From positions 1-15,508 of the forward strand of contig DTZQ01000663.1 of assembly GCA_012961305.1 (NCBI GenBank): a stretch of 15,508 bases of DNA. The letters run 5' to 3'. The position numbers and the translations under genes were made by a program. This document shows, in pieces, positions 8,201 to 14,237 of this stretch. Under the pieces are notes generated by a model that saw only the letters and a program-made list of their open reading frames with translations, had not been told where the DNA came from and did not search any database. How positions within the stretch are numbered: position 1 is the first letter of the stretch; every line of letters starts with the position of its first letter. This stretch comes from Armatimonadota bacterium (GTDB lineage Bacteria; Armatimonadota; UBA10988; DTZQ01).

Positions 8201-9859
8201 CTGTACAACGGCATCATGGTACGCAGCGCTATCTGGCGGCCTTTGCAGGAGCAGGCTTATCGGGTACTCTGGGACGAGTTCGGCGAAACTCGCGCCGTGA
8301 CCGCCCGTGCTTGGTTCTACACCTCGGAGTTGGGAGAGCAGTCCTTCGTCAACGTCACCTGTACCAAGAGCAATAAGGATTACGATGCCAAGGCCATTGT
8401 GGGCATGACGCCGGCCGAAGCCAGGGTCACGGGCATTGACAAATGTCTGCGGGCCGGGCGCTGGTTCCGCCCCGGAGAGCGGTACGTGTGCATTATCCCG
8501 GAGGGGATTGCCGATGCTTTCAACCTCACCCCGGAGGACATCGGCAAGGTCAAACTTCAGTTTAACGGAGTGGAGTTCAACCTCATCGGCATTTTCGACA
8601 ACAACAAGTTGAAGCAGTTGGAGGACTTGGACGAGGAAATGCTCACCCCGGTGGACTTCATCATGATGCAGAAACTTCAAAGCCAGGCGGGTGGCGGGGC
8701 GGCGGCCCGTTCGGAAGAGGCGGAGGCCGGGTTTCGGGAGTACCTGCACTTGGCTCCGGACAGCACGCTGTTCATTCCCTTTGAAACGCTCATCAATTTC
8801 GGGGGCGACCTGCGCTCGGTGGCCATTGACTTCGTTACTCCGGAGGAGGTCAAGCGAGTGTTGCGTAAACTCATGCCACGGCTGGGCTTTAACCTCTACG
8901 CCGGACAGGGAGACCGCATTTACAAATACAGTTCCATGTCCAGCACCACCATTCTGGGGGCGGCAGACCTGGTTATTCCCATCCTCATTGCCGCCCTCAT
9001 CGTGCTGAACACCATGTTAGGTGCGGTCTACGAACGCATTAAGGAAATCCACATCTTCAGTTCCATTGGTTTAGCCCCCATACACGTGGCTGTGCTTTTT
9101 ATCGCGGAATCCTTTGTGTATGCCATTTTAGGGGCTATCGTTGGCTATCTATTGGGGCAGGTGGCGGCCAAGGTACTGACCATTGCCTTGGACCACGGCT
9201 ATTTGCAAAGCCTGGCTGGGCTGAGTCTGAACTACTCCTCTACGGCGGCCATCATTTCCACCAGCATCGTTATCACCGTGGTACTGCTGTCCACCCTCTA
9301 CCCGGCCAAGAAGGCTTCTCAAGTGGCCACGCCGGGGGTGGAACGACGTTGGCAGGTGCCGGAACCGGAGGGCGATGTGTGGACTATCCGCCTGCCTTTC
9401 TCGGTGACCGGCAAACAGGCCATTGCCCTCAACCAATTCATGGCCGAATGGTTCACCGCCTATGAGGAGTATTCCATCGGCGACTTCGTGACCGAAAACA
9501 CACAGTTGGAGGAATTTGACAGCGAATATGGAAAAGGGTATCGGATTACCCTGATGGCCTGGCTGGCGCCCTTCGACTTAGGGGTGAGCCAGCGGGTCAA
9601 CTTACAAACTACGCCCACCTCCATGGAGGATGTGTACGATATTGACCTGATTCTCCACCGGGAGAGCGGCGACGTGTCCAGTTGGAAGCGGGTTAATCGG
9701 CGGTTCCTGAACACCATTCGCAAACAATTTCTCATCTGGCGTACTCTGGGCATCGAGGAGCGGGAACTGTACAAGTTGAGCGAGGAGGAACGCATTGCTC
9801 GGCGCCAGCAGTTGGAGATGGGTCTGGTGGGGGTGACGGGAGGCACGTCCAGTTCGTGA
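5225..9859 (+). CDS. Giant M28-peptidase-like ectodomain fused to FtsX/MacB-type permease
   Basis: A 1544-residue protein. ATG 5225 has AGGAG (5213-5217) 7 nt upstream. A signal peptide (about 1-27, AWA|Q cleavage) precedes an M28-like aminopeptidase fold (about 55-480) with a PA-like insert (about 135-200). Beta-rich sequence follows (about 490-770), then a helical stretch. Membrane helices lie at about 835-855, 863-882 and 892-914, then the FtsX-like permease: helix about 958-980, extracytoplasmic domain about 981-1245, and helices about 1248-1268, 1287-1315 and 1341-1362. Motif YERIKEIHIFSSIGLAP is typical of FtsX/MacB permeases. A cytoplasmic tail of about 180 residues ends it. Charges fit this topology. 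The peptidase centre looks dead: HxD is YYD (269-271), the Glu-Glu pair is H316-F317, the bridging Asp motif is GAESALG, and the last His is D449; only D348 of the expected ligands remains. No ABC ATPase is encoded nearby. Function unknown. Confidence 0.85.
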   Translation: MGGKRLGKLLGGVIGGMLLLMGLPAWAQEEIDAATVARYQEWAAAVDEKAIERHVYHLASLGSRVTGYPGCEMAATYVFENLAALGFEDVHYEEYEVAVPIDRGASIEVLGEEGRELEMYPLWPNLVRTPQLPPQGREGKLIYARGSALRDYNGEDVDGSIVLVDFNCGLEWLNAPRLGAKAVIFIEPDSTVRGEAEAKFISIPIDFPRYYISRRNADYLLTLLETRPEVRVRLRCRMTWERRRARNIVAFLPGRDSNLASQIVCLQAYYDSMCVVPSLAPGAESALGVATLLELARVIKANPPGRSVMFLATSGHFEGLAGTRAFLENHFTELEEGSLKLSLFIALDLSSRTEGVGLFFKGMLYNQREDIRRNFSDLARICRENAQKIAVVLGVPPDRAFADGVNPVQGKDWRNFIPGRIALSHEPFTLGGGRGIALVTIDDSRPLVDTPFDLPESVNFSNVFKQARMISCLLADILNDPAISLPGRANFRRMSVTGGFAQVAGRVAVFDPKESFIPDKPVPNSLVVLKSDAKTYMGVRGHFIEMADEEEAWFQFNGMAPTSAGRGKTSLEAYALDPLTGAIVYAPDRGVSGAEVYPIDISVNLGRKELTIVVFPCVATALFELIDPQTMNALATIDIYDGVTDSQPRVYGYAMSKVEDRWQSHVETTAVIFSIPGSRFKVVMGAGPAAKRLVLINSYYVPPGGQIPVGAEDRRDAAEGLGYLVLSRGAVVPRDKIWAEKDRIAPMIYYTPMMVATDMWNLDEFRIKNLARFRIINQVLNQLHESAREELEKAAEALKEKKYDKFSAHARAAWGYEARAYPDVQKTADDVVKGVIFYLALLVPFAYFAERLLFAKPDIRQQILYTFGIFFLIFLIFSQVHPAFDITINPVIILLAFVMMALSVLVIAIVVMKFEEQLKQLQRRISGRHTADIGRLGVAAAAFNLGISNMRRRKARTALTCATLILLTFTVLSFTSVVTNIRFNVVPSPGTPLYNGIMVRSAIWRPLQEQAYRVLWDEFGETRAVTARAWFYTSELGEQSFVNVTCTKSNKDYDAKAIVGMTPAEARVTGIDKCLRAGRWFRPGERYVCIIPEGIADAFNLTPEDIGKVKLQFNGVEFNLIGIFDNNKLKQLEDLDEEMLTPVDFIMMQKLQSQAGGGAAARSEEAEAGFREYLHLAPDSTLFIPFETLINFGGDLRSVAIDFVTPEEVKRVLRKLMPRLGFNLYAGQGDRIYKYSSMSSTTILGAADLVIPILIAALIVLNTMLGAVYERIKEIHIFSSIGLAPIHVAVLFIAESFVYAILGAIVGYLLGQVAAKVLTIALDHGYLQSLAGLSLNYSSTAAIISTSIVITVVLLSTLYPAKKASQVATPGVERRWQVPEPEGDVWTIRLPFSVTGKQAIALNQFMAEWFTAYEEYSIGDFVTENTQLEEFDSEYGKGYRITLMAWLAPFDLGVSQRVNLQTTPTSMEDVYDIDLILHRESGDVSSWKRVNRRFLNTIRKQFLIWRTLGIEERELYKLSEEERIARRQQLEMGLVGVTGGTSSS

Positions 9860-9971
9860 GCAATTCAACGGGGTTGCAAATCCTTTTTCTTTCCCTCCGC
9901 CTCTCTTTTATTAGTTGAGGGTAGGAGGAAGGTTGCGGTTCTAACCCATAGCCTTTGGAAGGAGAAGAACC
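9860..9971. other. Intergenic gap before the OPT-like gene
   Basis: About 112 bases with a pyrimidine-rich stretch (about 9880-9911). A weak CAAC/GTTG inverted repeat just before it could form a poor terminator. I see no convincing promoter; AAGGAG (9958-9963) is the ribosome binding site of the next gene. Confidence 0.5.
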
Positions 9972-11951
9972 GTGAGACTCGACCCTGAACTGCAAGAATA
10001 TCGGGATTTGATGACCATCCCGGATAAGTTTAAGGATGGTTTTGACATCAAAACCATCATTGGGATGCTGTTCCTGGCCTTTGTAATTATGCCGGGGGCC
10101 ATTTACCTGGGGTTGGTAGCGGGGCAGGATTTGGGGCCAGCAGCCGAATGGACGACCATTATTCTGTTTGCCGAAATTGCCCGGCGCTCGTTCACCAAAT
10201 TGACCCGGCAGGAATTGTACGTCCTGTACTACGTAGCCAGCCACCTGGTGCACACCTCGGGCGGTACGGCGCTGGCGGGAGGGGTGTTTGCCGGGTTCAT
10301 TTGGAACCAGTATTTGCGCCGTTCGCCGGCGGCCATTGCCTTTGGCATTGCCGACCAAATTCCCACTTGGGTGGTGCCGCCAGCGGACTCGCCAGCCCTG
10401 CTGGAACGTACCTTTTTTCACCCCGACTGGATTGTACCCATCGGCCTCATGTTGACCTATCAAATCCTCTCCCGGCTGAGTTGGTTTGGGTTTGGCTATG
10501 CGCTATACCGCGTTACCTCGGACATCGAGAAACTGCCCTTCCCCCTGGCTCCCATTGCCGCCCAGGGGGCCACAGCCTTGGCGGAAATAACCAGTAAGGA
10601 GGAAACCTGGCGCTGGCGGGTGTTCAGCATCGGTTCCATGATTGGAGTGACCTTTGGAGCCTTCTACGTGGGCATTCCTTCGCTTACCGGGGCGTTTCTA
10701 TCCAAACCAGTGCAGTTGCTGCCCATTCCCTTCCTCGACCTGACCCAGAATACGGAGGGTTTCCTTCCGGCCACCCCGACCGGGTTAACCCTTAACTTGG
10801 GTGCGGTGCTCATTGGATTGGTCCTGCCCTTCTGGGTGGTGATTGGCGGTTTTATTTCCTGCATCGTGACCTTGTTTGTCAATCCCTGGCTCTACCATAT
10901 GGGGGTCCTTAAAACTTGGCGGCCGGGCATGGACACCATTCAGACCCAGTTTGCCAACTCGGTGGATTTCTACCTGAGTTGGGGAGCGGGGATTTCCTTC
11001 GCCATCGCCATCATCGGGTTAGTACACGTGTTCCAAACCCTGGCCCGGGACATTAGGGAGCGGCGTCGGGGGGAGCGTAGGGACCATGTGTACGACCCTC
11101 CACCGGGACGGGGAGTGATTCCCACCTGGATTGCCGTAAGCATGTGGGCCTTTGCTACCCTGTCTTACATCCTAATTTGCATCAAATTGATACCTAACTT
11201 CCCCTGGGTGTTCTTTGTATTCTTTGGCTTCATCCTGACCCCCGTTGAGTCTTACATCACCGCCCGTATGCGGGGCATCGCTGGCCAGTACATTGGCATT
11301 CCCTACGTGCGGCAGGCCACTTTCATCCTCAGCGGTTACAAAGGCATTGACATCTGGTTCGCCCCTATCCCCGAGCACAACTACGGGGGGTTGGCGGAGA
11401 GTTTTCGGGTCATCGAACTAACCGGCACCAAAATCATCAGCATCGTCAAGGCCGAACTGTGGATGTTGCCCATCATGATGATTAGCAGTTTCCTGTTCTG
11501 GTCCTTCATGTGGAAACTTGCGCCCATCCCCTCGGCCCAGTACCCCTACGCCCAAAAGATGTGGCACTTGAACGCTCTGAACCAATGCCTCTGGCTGACG
11601 GCCACGGTGGAAGGACATTCCTATCTGTTGGACGCCATTCACTGGGACTTCATTGGCTACGGTCTGGCCTTCGGATTGGCTCTGTACACCATCCTGAATG
11701 CCTTGAATTGGCCGGTGATGTTGGTGTATGGACTCATTCGAGGTTTGGGCACCTTGCCGCATTTCATTTTGCCGGAAATCATCGGGGCCTTGGCTGCCAA
11801 GTTTTACTTCCACAAGCGGTTTGGCAGCAAGCAGTGGCGTCTGTACGCAACGGTGTTAATGGCTGGTTTCGCCTGTGGCATGGGCTTGGTCGGAATGTTT
11901 GCCGTCTCCATCGCCATGATTTCCAAGTCGGTCACCCAGTTGCCGTTCTGA
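9972..11951 (+). CDS. OPT-superfamily-like polytopic membrane transporter
   Basis: A 659-residue integral membrane protein with about 13 or more hydrophobic helices spread along its length, for example TIIGMLFLAFVIMPGAIYLG, NLGAVLIGLVLPFWVVIGG, FPWVFFVFFGFILTPVESY and MAGFACGMGLVGMFAVSIAM. The overall pattern (long helices with small-residue motifs, an internal loop rich in charged RERRRGERRDH at about residue 365) resembles the oligopeptide transporter (OPT) superfamily and OPT-like uncharacterised bacterial proteins; this assignment is by eye. Substrate unknown. The start is GTG 9972 with AAGGAG 8 nt upstream; the N terminus MRLDPELQEYRD is cytoplasmic-looking with no signal peptide. It starts 112 nt after the M28-like/FtsX gene and is followed after 17 nt by a very small ORF with a strong ribosome binding site, so it probably heads an operon running to the sugar-acid genes. 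Confidence 0.7.
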   Translation: MRLDPELQEYRDLMTIPDKFKDGFDIKTIIGMLFLAFVIMPGAIYLGLVAGQDLGPAAEWTTIILFAEIARRSFTKLTRQELYVLYYVASHLVHTSGGTALAGGVFAGFIWNQYLRRSPAAIAFGIADQIPTWVVPPADSPALLERTFFHPDWIVPIGLMLTYQILSRLSWFGFGYALYRVTSDIEKLPFPLAPIAAQGATALAEITSKEETWRWRVFSIGSMIGVTFGAFYVGIPSLTGAFLSKPVQLLPIPFLDLTQNTEGFLPATPTGLTLNLGAVLIGLVLPFWVVIGGFISCIVTLFVNPWLYHMGVLKTWRPGMDTIQTQFANSVDFYLSWGAGISFAIAIIGLVHVFQTLARDIRERRRGERRDHVYDPPPGRGVIPTWIAVSMWAFATLSYILICIKLIPNFPWVFFVFFGFILTPVESYITARMRGIAGQYIGIPYVRQATFILSGYKGIDIWFAPIPEHNYGGLAESFRVIELTGTKIISIVKAELWMLPIMMISSFLFWSFMWKLAPIPSAQYPYAQKMWHLNALNQCLWLTATVEGHSYLLDAIHWDFIGYGLAFGLALYTILNALNWPVMLVYGLIRGLGTLPHFILPEIIGALAAKFYFHKRFGSKQWRLYATVLMAGFACGMGLVGMFAVSIAMISKSVTQLPF

Positions 11952-11953
11952 AA

Positions 11954-11959
11954 AGGAGG
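11954..11959 (+). promoter_or_regulatory. Strong Shine-Dalgarno before a tiny ORF
   Basis: A perfect AGGAGG, 9 nt before ATG 11969, directly after the OPT-like stop codon. A site this strong with nothing but a 22-codon frame behind it suggests either a real small peptide or the stump of a broken gene. Confidence 0.65.
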
Positions 11960-11968
11960 CGAAATTAA

Positions 11969-12037
11969 ATGGCCATTGATACCCAACTGTACGATTTAAT
12001 TATCAGGGTAACTACTCAGCCGGTTCAGCATGATTGA
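11969..12037 (+). CDS. Tiny ORF (22 aa), possibly the 5' stump of a disrupted small gene
   Basis: It encodes MAIDTQLYDLIIRVTTQPVQ plus two residues, behind a perfect AGGAGG and 17 nt after the OPT-like gene. It is in the same reading frame as the small membrane protein at 12155-12334, with several stops and a palindromic repeat between them. One reading is that a single small protein gene has been split by a repeat insertion; another is a genuine short peptide. No family recognised. Confidence 0.4.
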   Translation: MAIDTQLYDLIIRVTTQPVQHD

Positions 12038-12164
12038 CATTCACCCCGAGGTGCAGGCCTTGGGAGGGGAAAAGGGGGTTTTTAGTGGCCTCGTATATGA
12101 GGTGACGGGGCTGACTGGCGGGGCTAAAGCCCCTGACTCCAAAGGGGTTTGGTTGTGGGATTGA
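12030..12164 (+). CDS. Small ORF (44 aa) across the palindromic repeat, doubtful
   Basis: This frame opens with an ATG overlapping the stop of the 22-codon ORF (the shared bases are ATGATTGA) and ends inside the start of the next small gene. It would encode MIDIHPEVQALGG and read through the GGGGCTAAAGCCCC palindrome as GLTGGAKAPDS. The overlap would allow reinitiation, but it has no ribosome binding site of its own and no recognisable domain. It may be a chance frame in repeat DNA. Confidence 0.2.
   Translation: MIDIHPEVQALGGEKGVFSGLVYEVTGLTGGAKAPDSKGVWLWD
12120..12133. repeat. GGGGCTAAAGCCCC palindromic element
   Basis: A perfect 5-bp stem GGGGC/GCCCC around TAAA. A second GGGGCT copy sits just upstream (about 12107-12112) and could pair alternatively with AGCCCC. 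The element interrupts the small-ORF patch and looks like a REP-type dispersed repeat; only one full copy is in this window, so dispersal is not shown here. Confidence 0.55.
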
Positions 12165-12334
12165 GTGAGTTTGTAGCCCGGCTGGCTCAGGATGCTCGAC
12201 CGGAAGTTCCCGGCTATCAAGCCTCCTGGCTGTACGTGTTATTATGTCTGCTGGTGCCCGCAGTTTTAGGGCTCAGTTTGGGACTGGTGGCCATGTCCAT
12301 AGAAAGGGCCTTAGGGGGTCGAAGTGAGCCCTAA
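12155..12334 (+). CDS. Small single-helix membrane protein (59 aa)
   Basis: The product begins MGLSEFVARLAQDARPE and has one hydrophobic helix at about residues 24-49 (WLYVLLCLLVPAVLGLSLGL), then a short charged tail ending in GGRSEP. GTG 12155 is preferred, with AAGGGG (12142-12147) 7 nt upstream; TTG 12149 is an in-frame alternative but sits almost on the ribosome binding site. It lies 24 nt before the TauE/SafE gene and is probably co-transcribed. It could be a small accessory subunit of either neighbouring transporter, or the 3' part of a gene whose beginning is the 22-codon ORF at 11969. No family recognised. Confidence 0.55.
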   Translation: MGLSEFVARLAQDARPEVPGYQASWLYVLLCLLVPAVLGLSLGLVAMSIERALGGRSEP

Positions 12335-12358
12335 ACCTTAGGAAAGGACGTACTTTTA

Positions 12359-13282
12359 TTGTTGTACCTTCCAATTGCACAACTGCACGTCAATGGATGG
12401 GGTCTCTTCGGTTTGGGGTTAATGGTCGGCTGTCTGGCAGGGTTCTTCGGGGTAGGCGGTGGATTTCTCATGACCCCCCTGCTGAACGTTCTGTTTAACA
12501 TTCCCTACAATGTGGCCATTGGCAGTAGTCTGGCCCAAATCTTGGGCCTTTCCCTCTCGGCCACCTTGAAACATCGCCAGTTGGGCCAGGTGGATGGTAA
12601 ATTGGGCCTCCTGCTAATAATTGGAACCCTGCCTGGGGTAGAAGTGGGAACCCATATTATAGAGGTGCTGAAACGGACTGGCACCATTTCCGTGGTCGGA
12701 CGGGAAATCGCAGCCCTGGACCTGTTCGTCCCTCTGGCTTACATTTTGCTCCTCTTGAGCGTCGGCTTGCTCATTATGTGGGAAAGTCGAGCCGCTCAGA
12801 AACGCCCCCCTCGCGGGGGAAAGGTAGAAACTAAAGCAGTTCGTTGGATGCAGAGCGTCTCTTTCCCTCCGCTAACTGCCCTGCGCGAATCGAGGATTGA
12901 GCGAATCTCAGTGCCTATCCTTTGTATCCTGGGCTTTCTCGCCGGTCTGTTAGTGGGATTCATGGGGGTCGGTGGGGGCTTTATCCTTACCCCTGCGCTC
13001 ATTTACATCGTAGGAGTACCTACTACCGTAGCCATTGGAACCAATCTGTTCCGAGTCATCTTCGCCGCCGGCTTTGGTTGCTTTATTCACACCCTTAAGG
13101 GCAATGTGGACCTCTTGCTGGTCGTGGTACCGCTTTGTGGGGGGAGTCTGGGAGCCCAGGTAGGGGCCTTGTTGACCCCAAAATTCCGGGGGGCCCGGAT
13201 TCGCTACTATTTCTCCCTCCTTACCTTCTTAGCCGTGGCGGTGGTGGCCTGGAAATTGCTCCACAAATTAGGGGTGATGTAA
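12359..13282 (+). CDS. TauE/SafE-family permease (sulfite/organosulfonate exporter-like)
   Basis: A 307-residue membrane protein with the internal duplication of the TauE/SafE family: GFFGVGGGFLMTP (about 29-41) and GFMGVGGGFILTP (about 200-212), each followed by a VAIG(S/T)(S/N)L block (NVAIGSSLAQ and TVAIGTNLFR). About eight hydrophobic helices flank a charged central loop at about residues 140-180. Known members move sulfite, sulfoacetate or related anions, or serve in taurine and C1 metabolism; the substrate here is unknown and the family is often over-annotated. The start is taken as TTG 12359 after AGGAAAGGA (12340-12348), about 10 nt away; no upstream ATG fits. It is followed 11 nt later by the metallo-beta-lactamase-fold gene. 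Two mutually exclusive short hairpins overlap its upstream region (12311-12342). Confidence 0.85.
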   Translation: MLYLPIAQLHVNGWGLFGLGLMVGCLAGFFGVGGGFLMTPLLNVLFNIPYNVAIGSSLAQILGLSLSATLKHRQLGQVDGKLGLLLIIGTLPGVEVGTHIIEVLKRTGTISVVGREIAALDLFVPLAYILLLLSVGLLIMWESRAAQKRPPRGGKVETKAVRWMQSVSFPPLTALRESRIERISVPILCILGFLAGLLVGFMGVGGGFILTPALIYIVGVPTTVAIGTNLFRVIFAAGFGCFIHTLKGNVDLLLVVVPLCGGSLGAQVGALLTPKFRGARIRYYFSLLTFLAVAVVAWKLLHKLGVM

Positions 13283-13289
13283 GGGAGGG
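13283..13289 (+). promoter_or_regulatory. Shine-Dalgarno deciding the RNase Z-like start
   Basis: GGGAGGG directly after the tauE-like stop, 4-5 nt before GTG 13294. It rules in the short start over the longer frame that overlaps the preceding gene. Confidence 0.65.
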
Positions 13290-13293
13290 AACG

Positions 13294-14199
13294 GTGGGCC
13301 AAACCCTGCTCAACCTGCTGGGCGGTTACTCGAAAGCCATGTATTCCACCTGGTTCTACTACCGGCCTGACCATCTGCTGTTAGATGCCGGGGAAGGGGT
13401 AGCCTCTACTTTAGATAACCGTGTCTTCGGCATTCAGCGAGTCTTGCTTTCCCATGGCCACCTCGACCATCTTAGCGGCCTGCCGACGTTGGTACACATT
13501 CGCAATGCAGGAATGGGGGAAAAGACGAAACCCTTGGAGGTGTACTATCCTGCCGGAGACGGTTACGTCCAGTGGCTACGAGAATACATCATCCGCAGCG
13601 TGCCTCAACTGGAGTTTGAGTTGACCTGGATTTCCCTGGCTCCCGGTGACCGCCTGCCTCTGACCAGGGGAGGAACCCACGGGCGAGTCTTGGAAGTTTT
13701 CGCCACCCACCACGTGCCCGGTCGCCTGACCTTGGGCTTTCACGTGTTAGAACGGCGCCGCCGGCTGCGGCCGGAATATCAAGGGCGCTCGGAAGAGGAA
13801 ATCCGAACGCTGGTCCAGAAACTGGGTCAGGCGGCCATTATGGAGGAATACGAACAAAAACTGCTTACCTACTGTGGGGACAGTATGCCCGTTTCTCCAG
13901 AGGAGGTACAGGGTACGGAAATCCTCATGCACGAAGCCACCTTCTTGGAAGTGGCCGACCGGGAGCGGAAGGTGCACGCAACCTTAGTGGAAGCCTTAGC
14001 CGTAGCCGCGTTAGCCCGGGTGAAGACCTTGGTGCTGTATCACATCTCCTCACGCTATCCCCGCCGCCTGGTGCGAAAGCGCATTCAAGAACGTTGCCGC
14101 GCGGCGGGATTGGAAATCCCAGTGTGGTGGGTATGGCAGGACCGATGGGAATTAGTGGAAATAGCGGGGGAAGGAAAAGAGGCGCCAGAGAGAATTTAA
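13294..14199 (+). CDS. RNase Z-like metallo-beta-lactamase-fold hydrolase
   Basis: A 301-residue metal-dependent hydrolase. Metal ligands are all visible: H54, H56, D58 and H59 in SHGHLDHLSGLP, H139 or H140 (ATHHVPG), D196 (YCGDSMPV) and H250 (LYHISSRY); HEATF (213-217) is another RNase Z-type feature. RNase Z family enzymes trim tRNA 3' ends, but this one has HGHLDH rather than the usual HxHGDH and lacks the typical opening FLGT strand, so the substrate may differ. The frame stays open upstream into the tauE-like gene (to 13135), but GTG 13294 is preferred: GGAGG (13284-13288) lies 5 nt before it and 11 nt separate it from the preceding stop. It shares the operon direction with the transport and sugar-acid genes, with no obvious functional link. 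Confidence 0.75.
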   Translation: MGQTLLNLLGGYSKAMYSTWFYYRPDHLLLDAGEGVASTLDNRVFGIQRVLLSHGHLDHLSGLPTLVHIRNAGMGEKTKPLEVYYPAGDGYVQWLREYIIRSVPQLEFELTWISLAPGDRLPLTRGGTHGRVLEVFATHHVPGRLTLGFHVLERRRRLRPEYQGRSEEEIRTLVQKLGQAAIMEEYEQKLLTYCGDSMPVSPEEVQGTEILMHEATFLEVADRERKVHATLVEALAVAALARVKTLVLYHISSRYPRRLVRKRIQERCRAAGLEIPVWWVWQDRWELVEIAGEGKEAPERI

Positions 14200-14237
14200 A
14201 CCTTACAACTTCAGTTGCCTGGTGAAAGGAGGCCACC

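Noticed and set aside
6020..8749. Long minus-strand open frames (440 and 454 codons) opposite the giant membrane protein gene
   Set aside because: They lie antisense to a gene with clear domains, their translations are low-complexity and His/Gly/Gln-rich without any recognisable motif, and no ribosome binding sites were noted. They are by-products of codon bias.
9860..9971. Promoter and intrinsic terminator between the large membrane protein and the OPT-like gene
   Set aside because: Candidate TTGAGG and TTGCAA boxes have no acceptable -10 at 16-18 bases, and the only inverted repeat is 4 bp. Neither is supportable.
12149..12154. TTG 12149 as start of the small membrane protein
   Set aside because: It begins 1 nt after the AAGGGG ribosome binding site; GTG 12155 has proper spacing.
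13135..13293. Upstream extension of the RNase Z-like gene into the TauE-like gene
   Set aside because: The extra 53 residues overlap well-conserved TauE sequence in another frame and look non-protein-like (Gly/Pro-rich). GTG 13294 has a good ribosome binding site.
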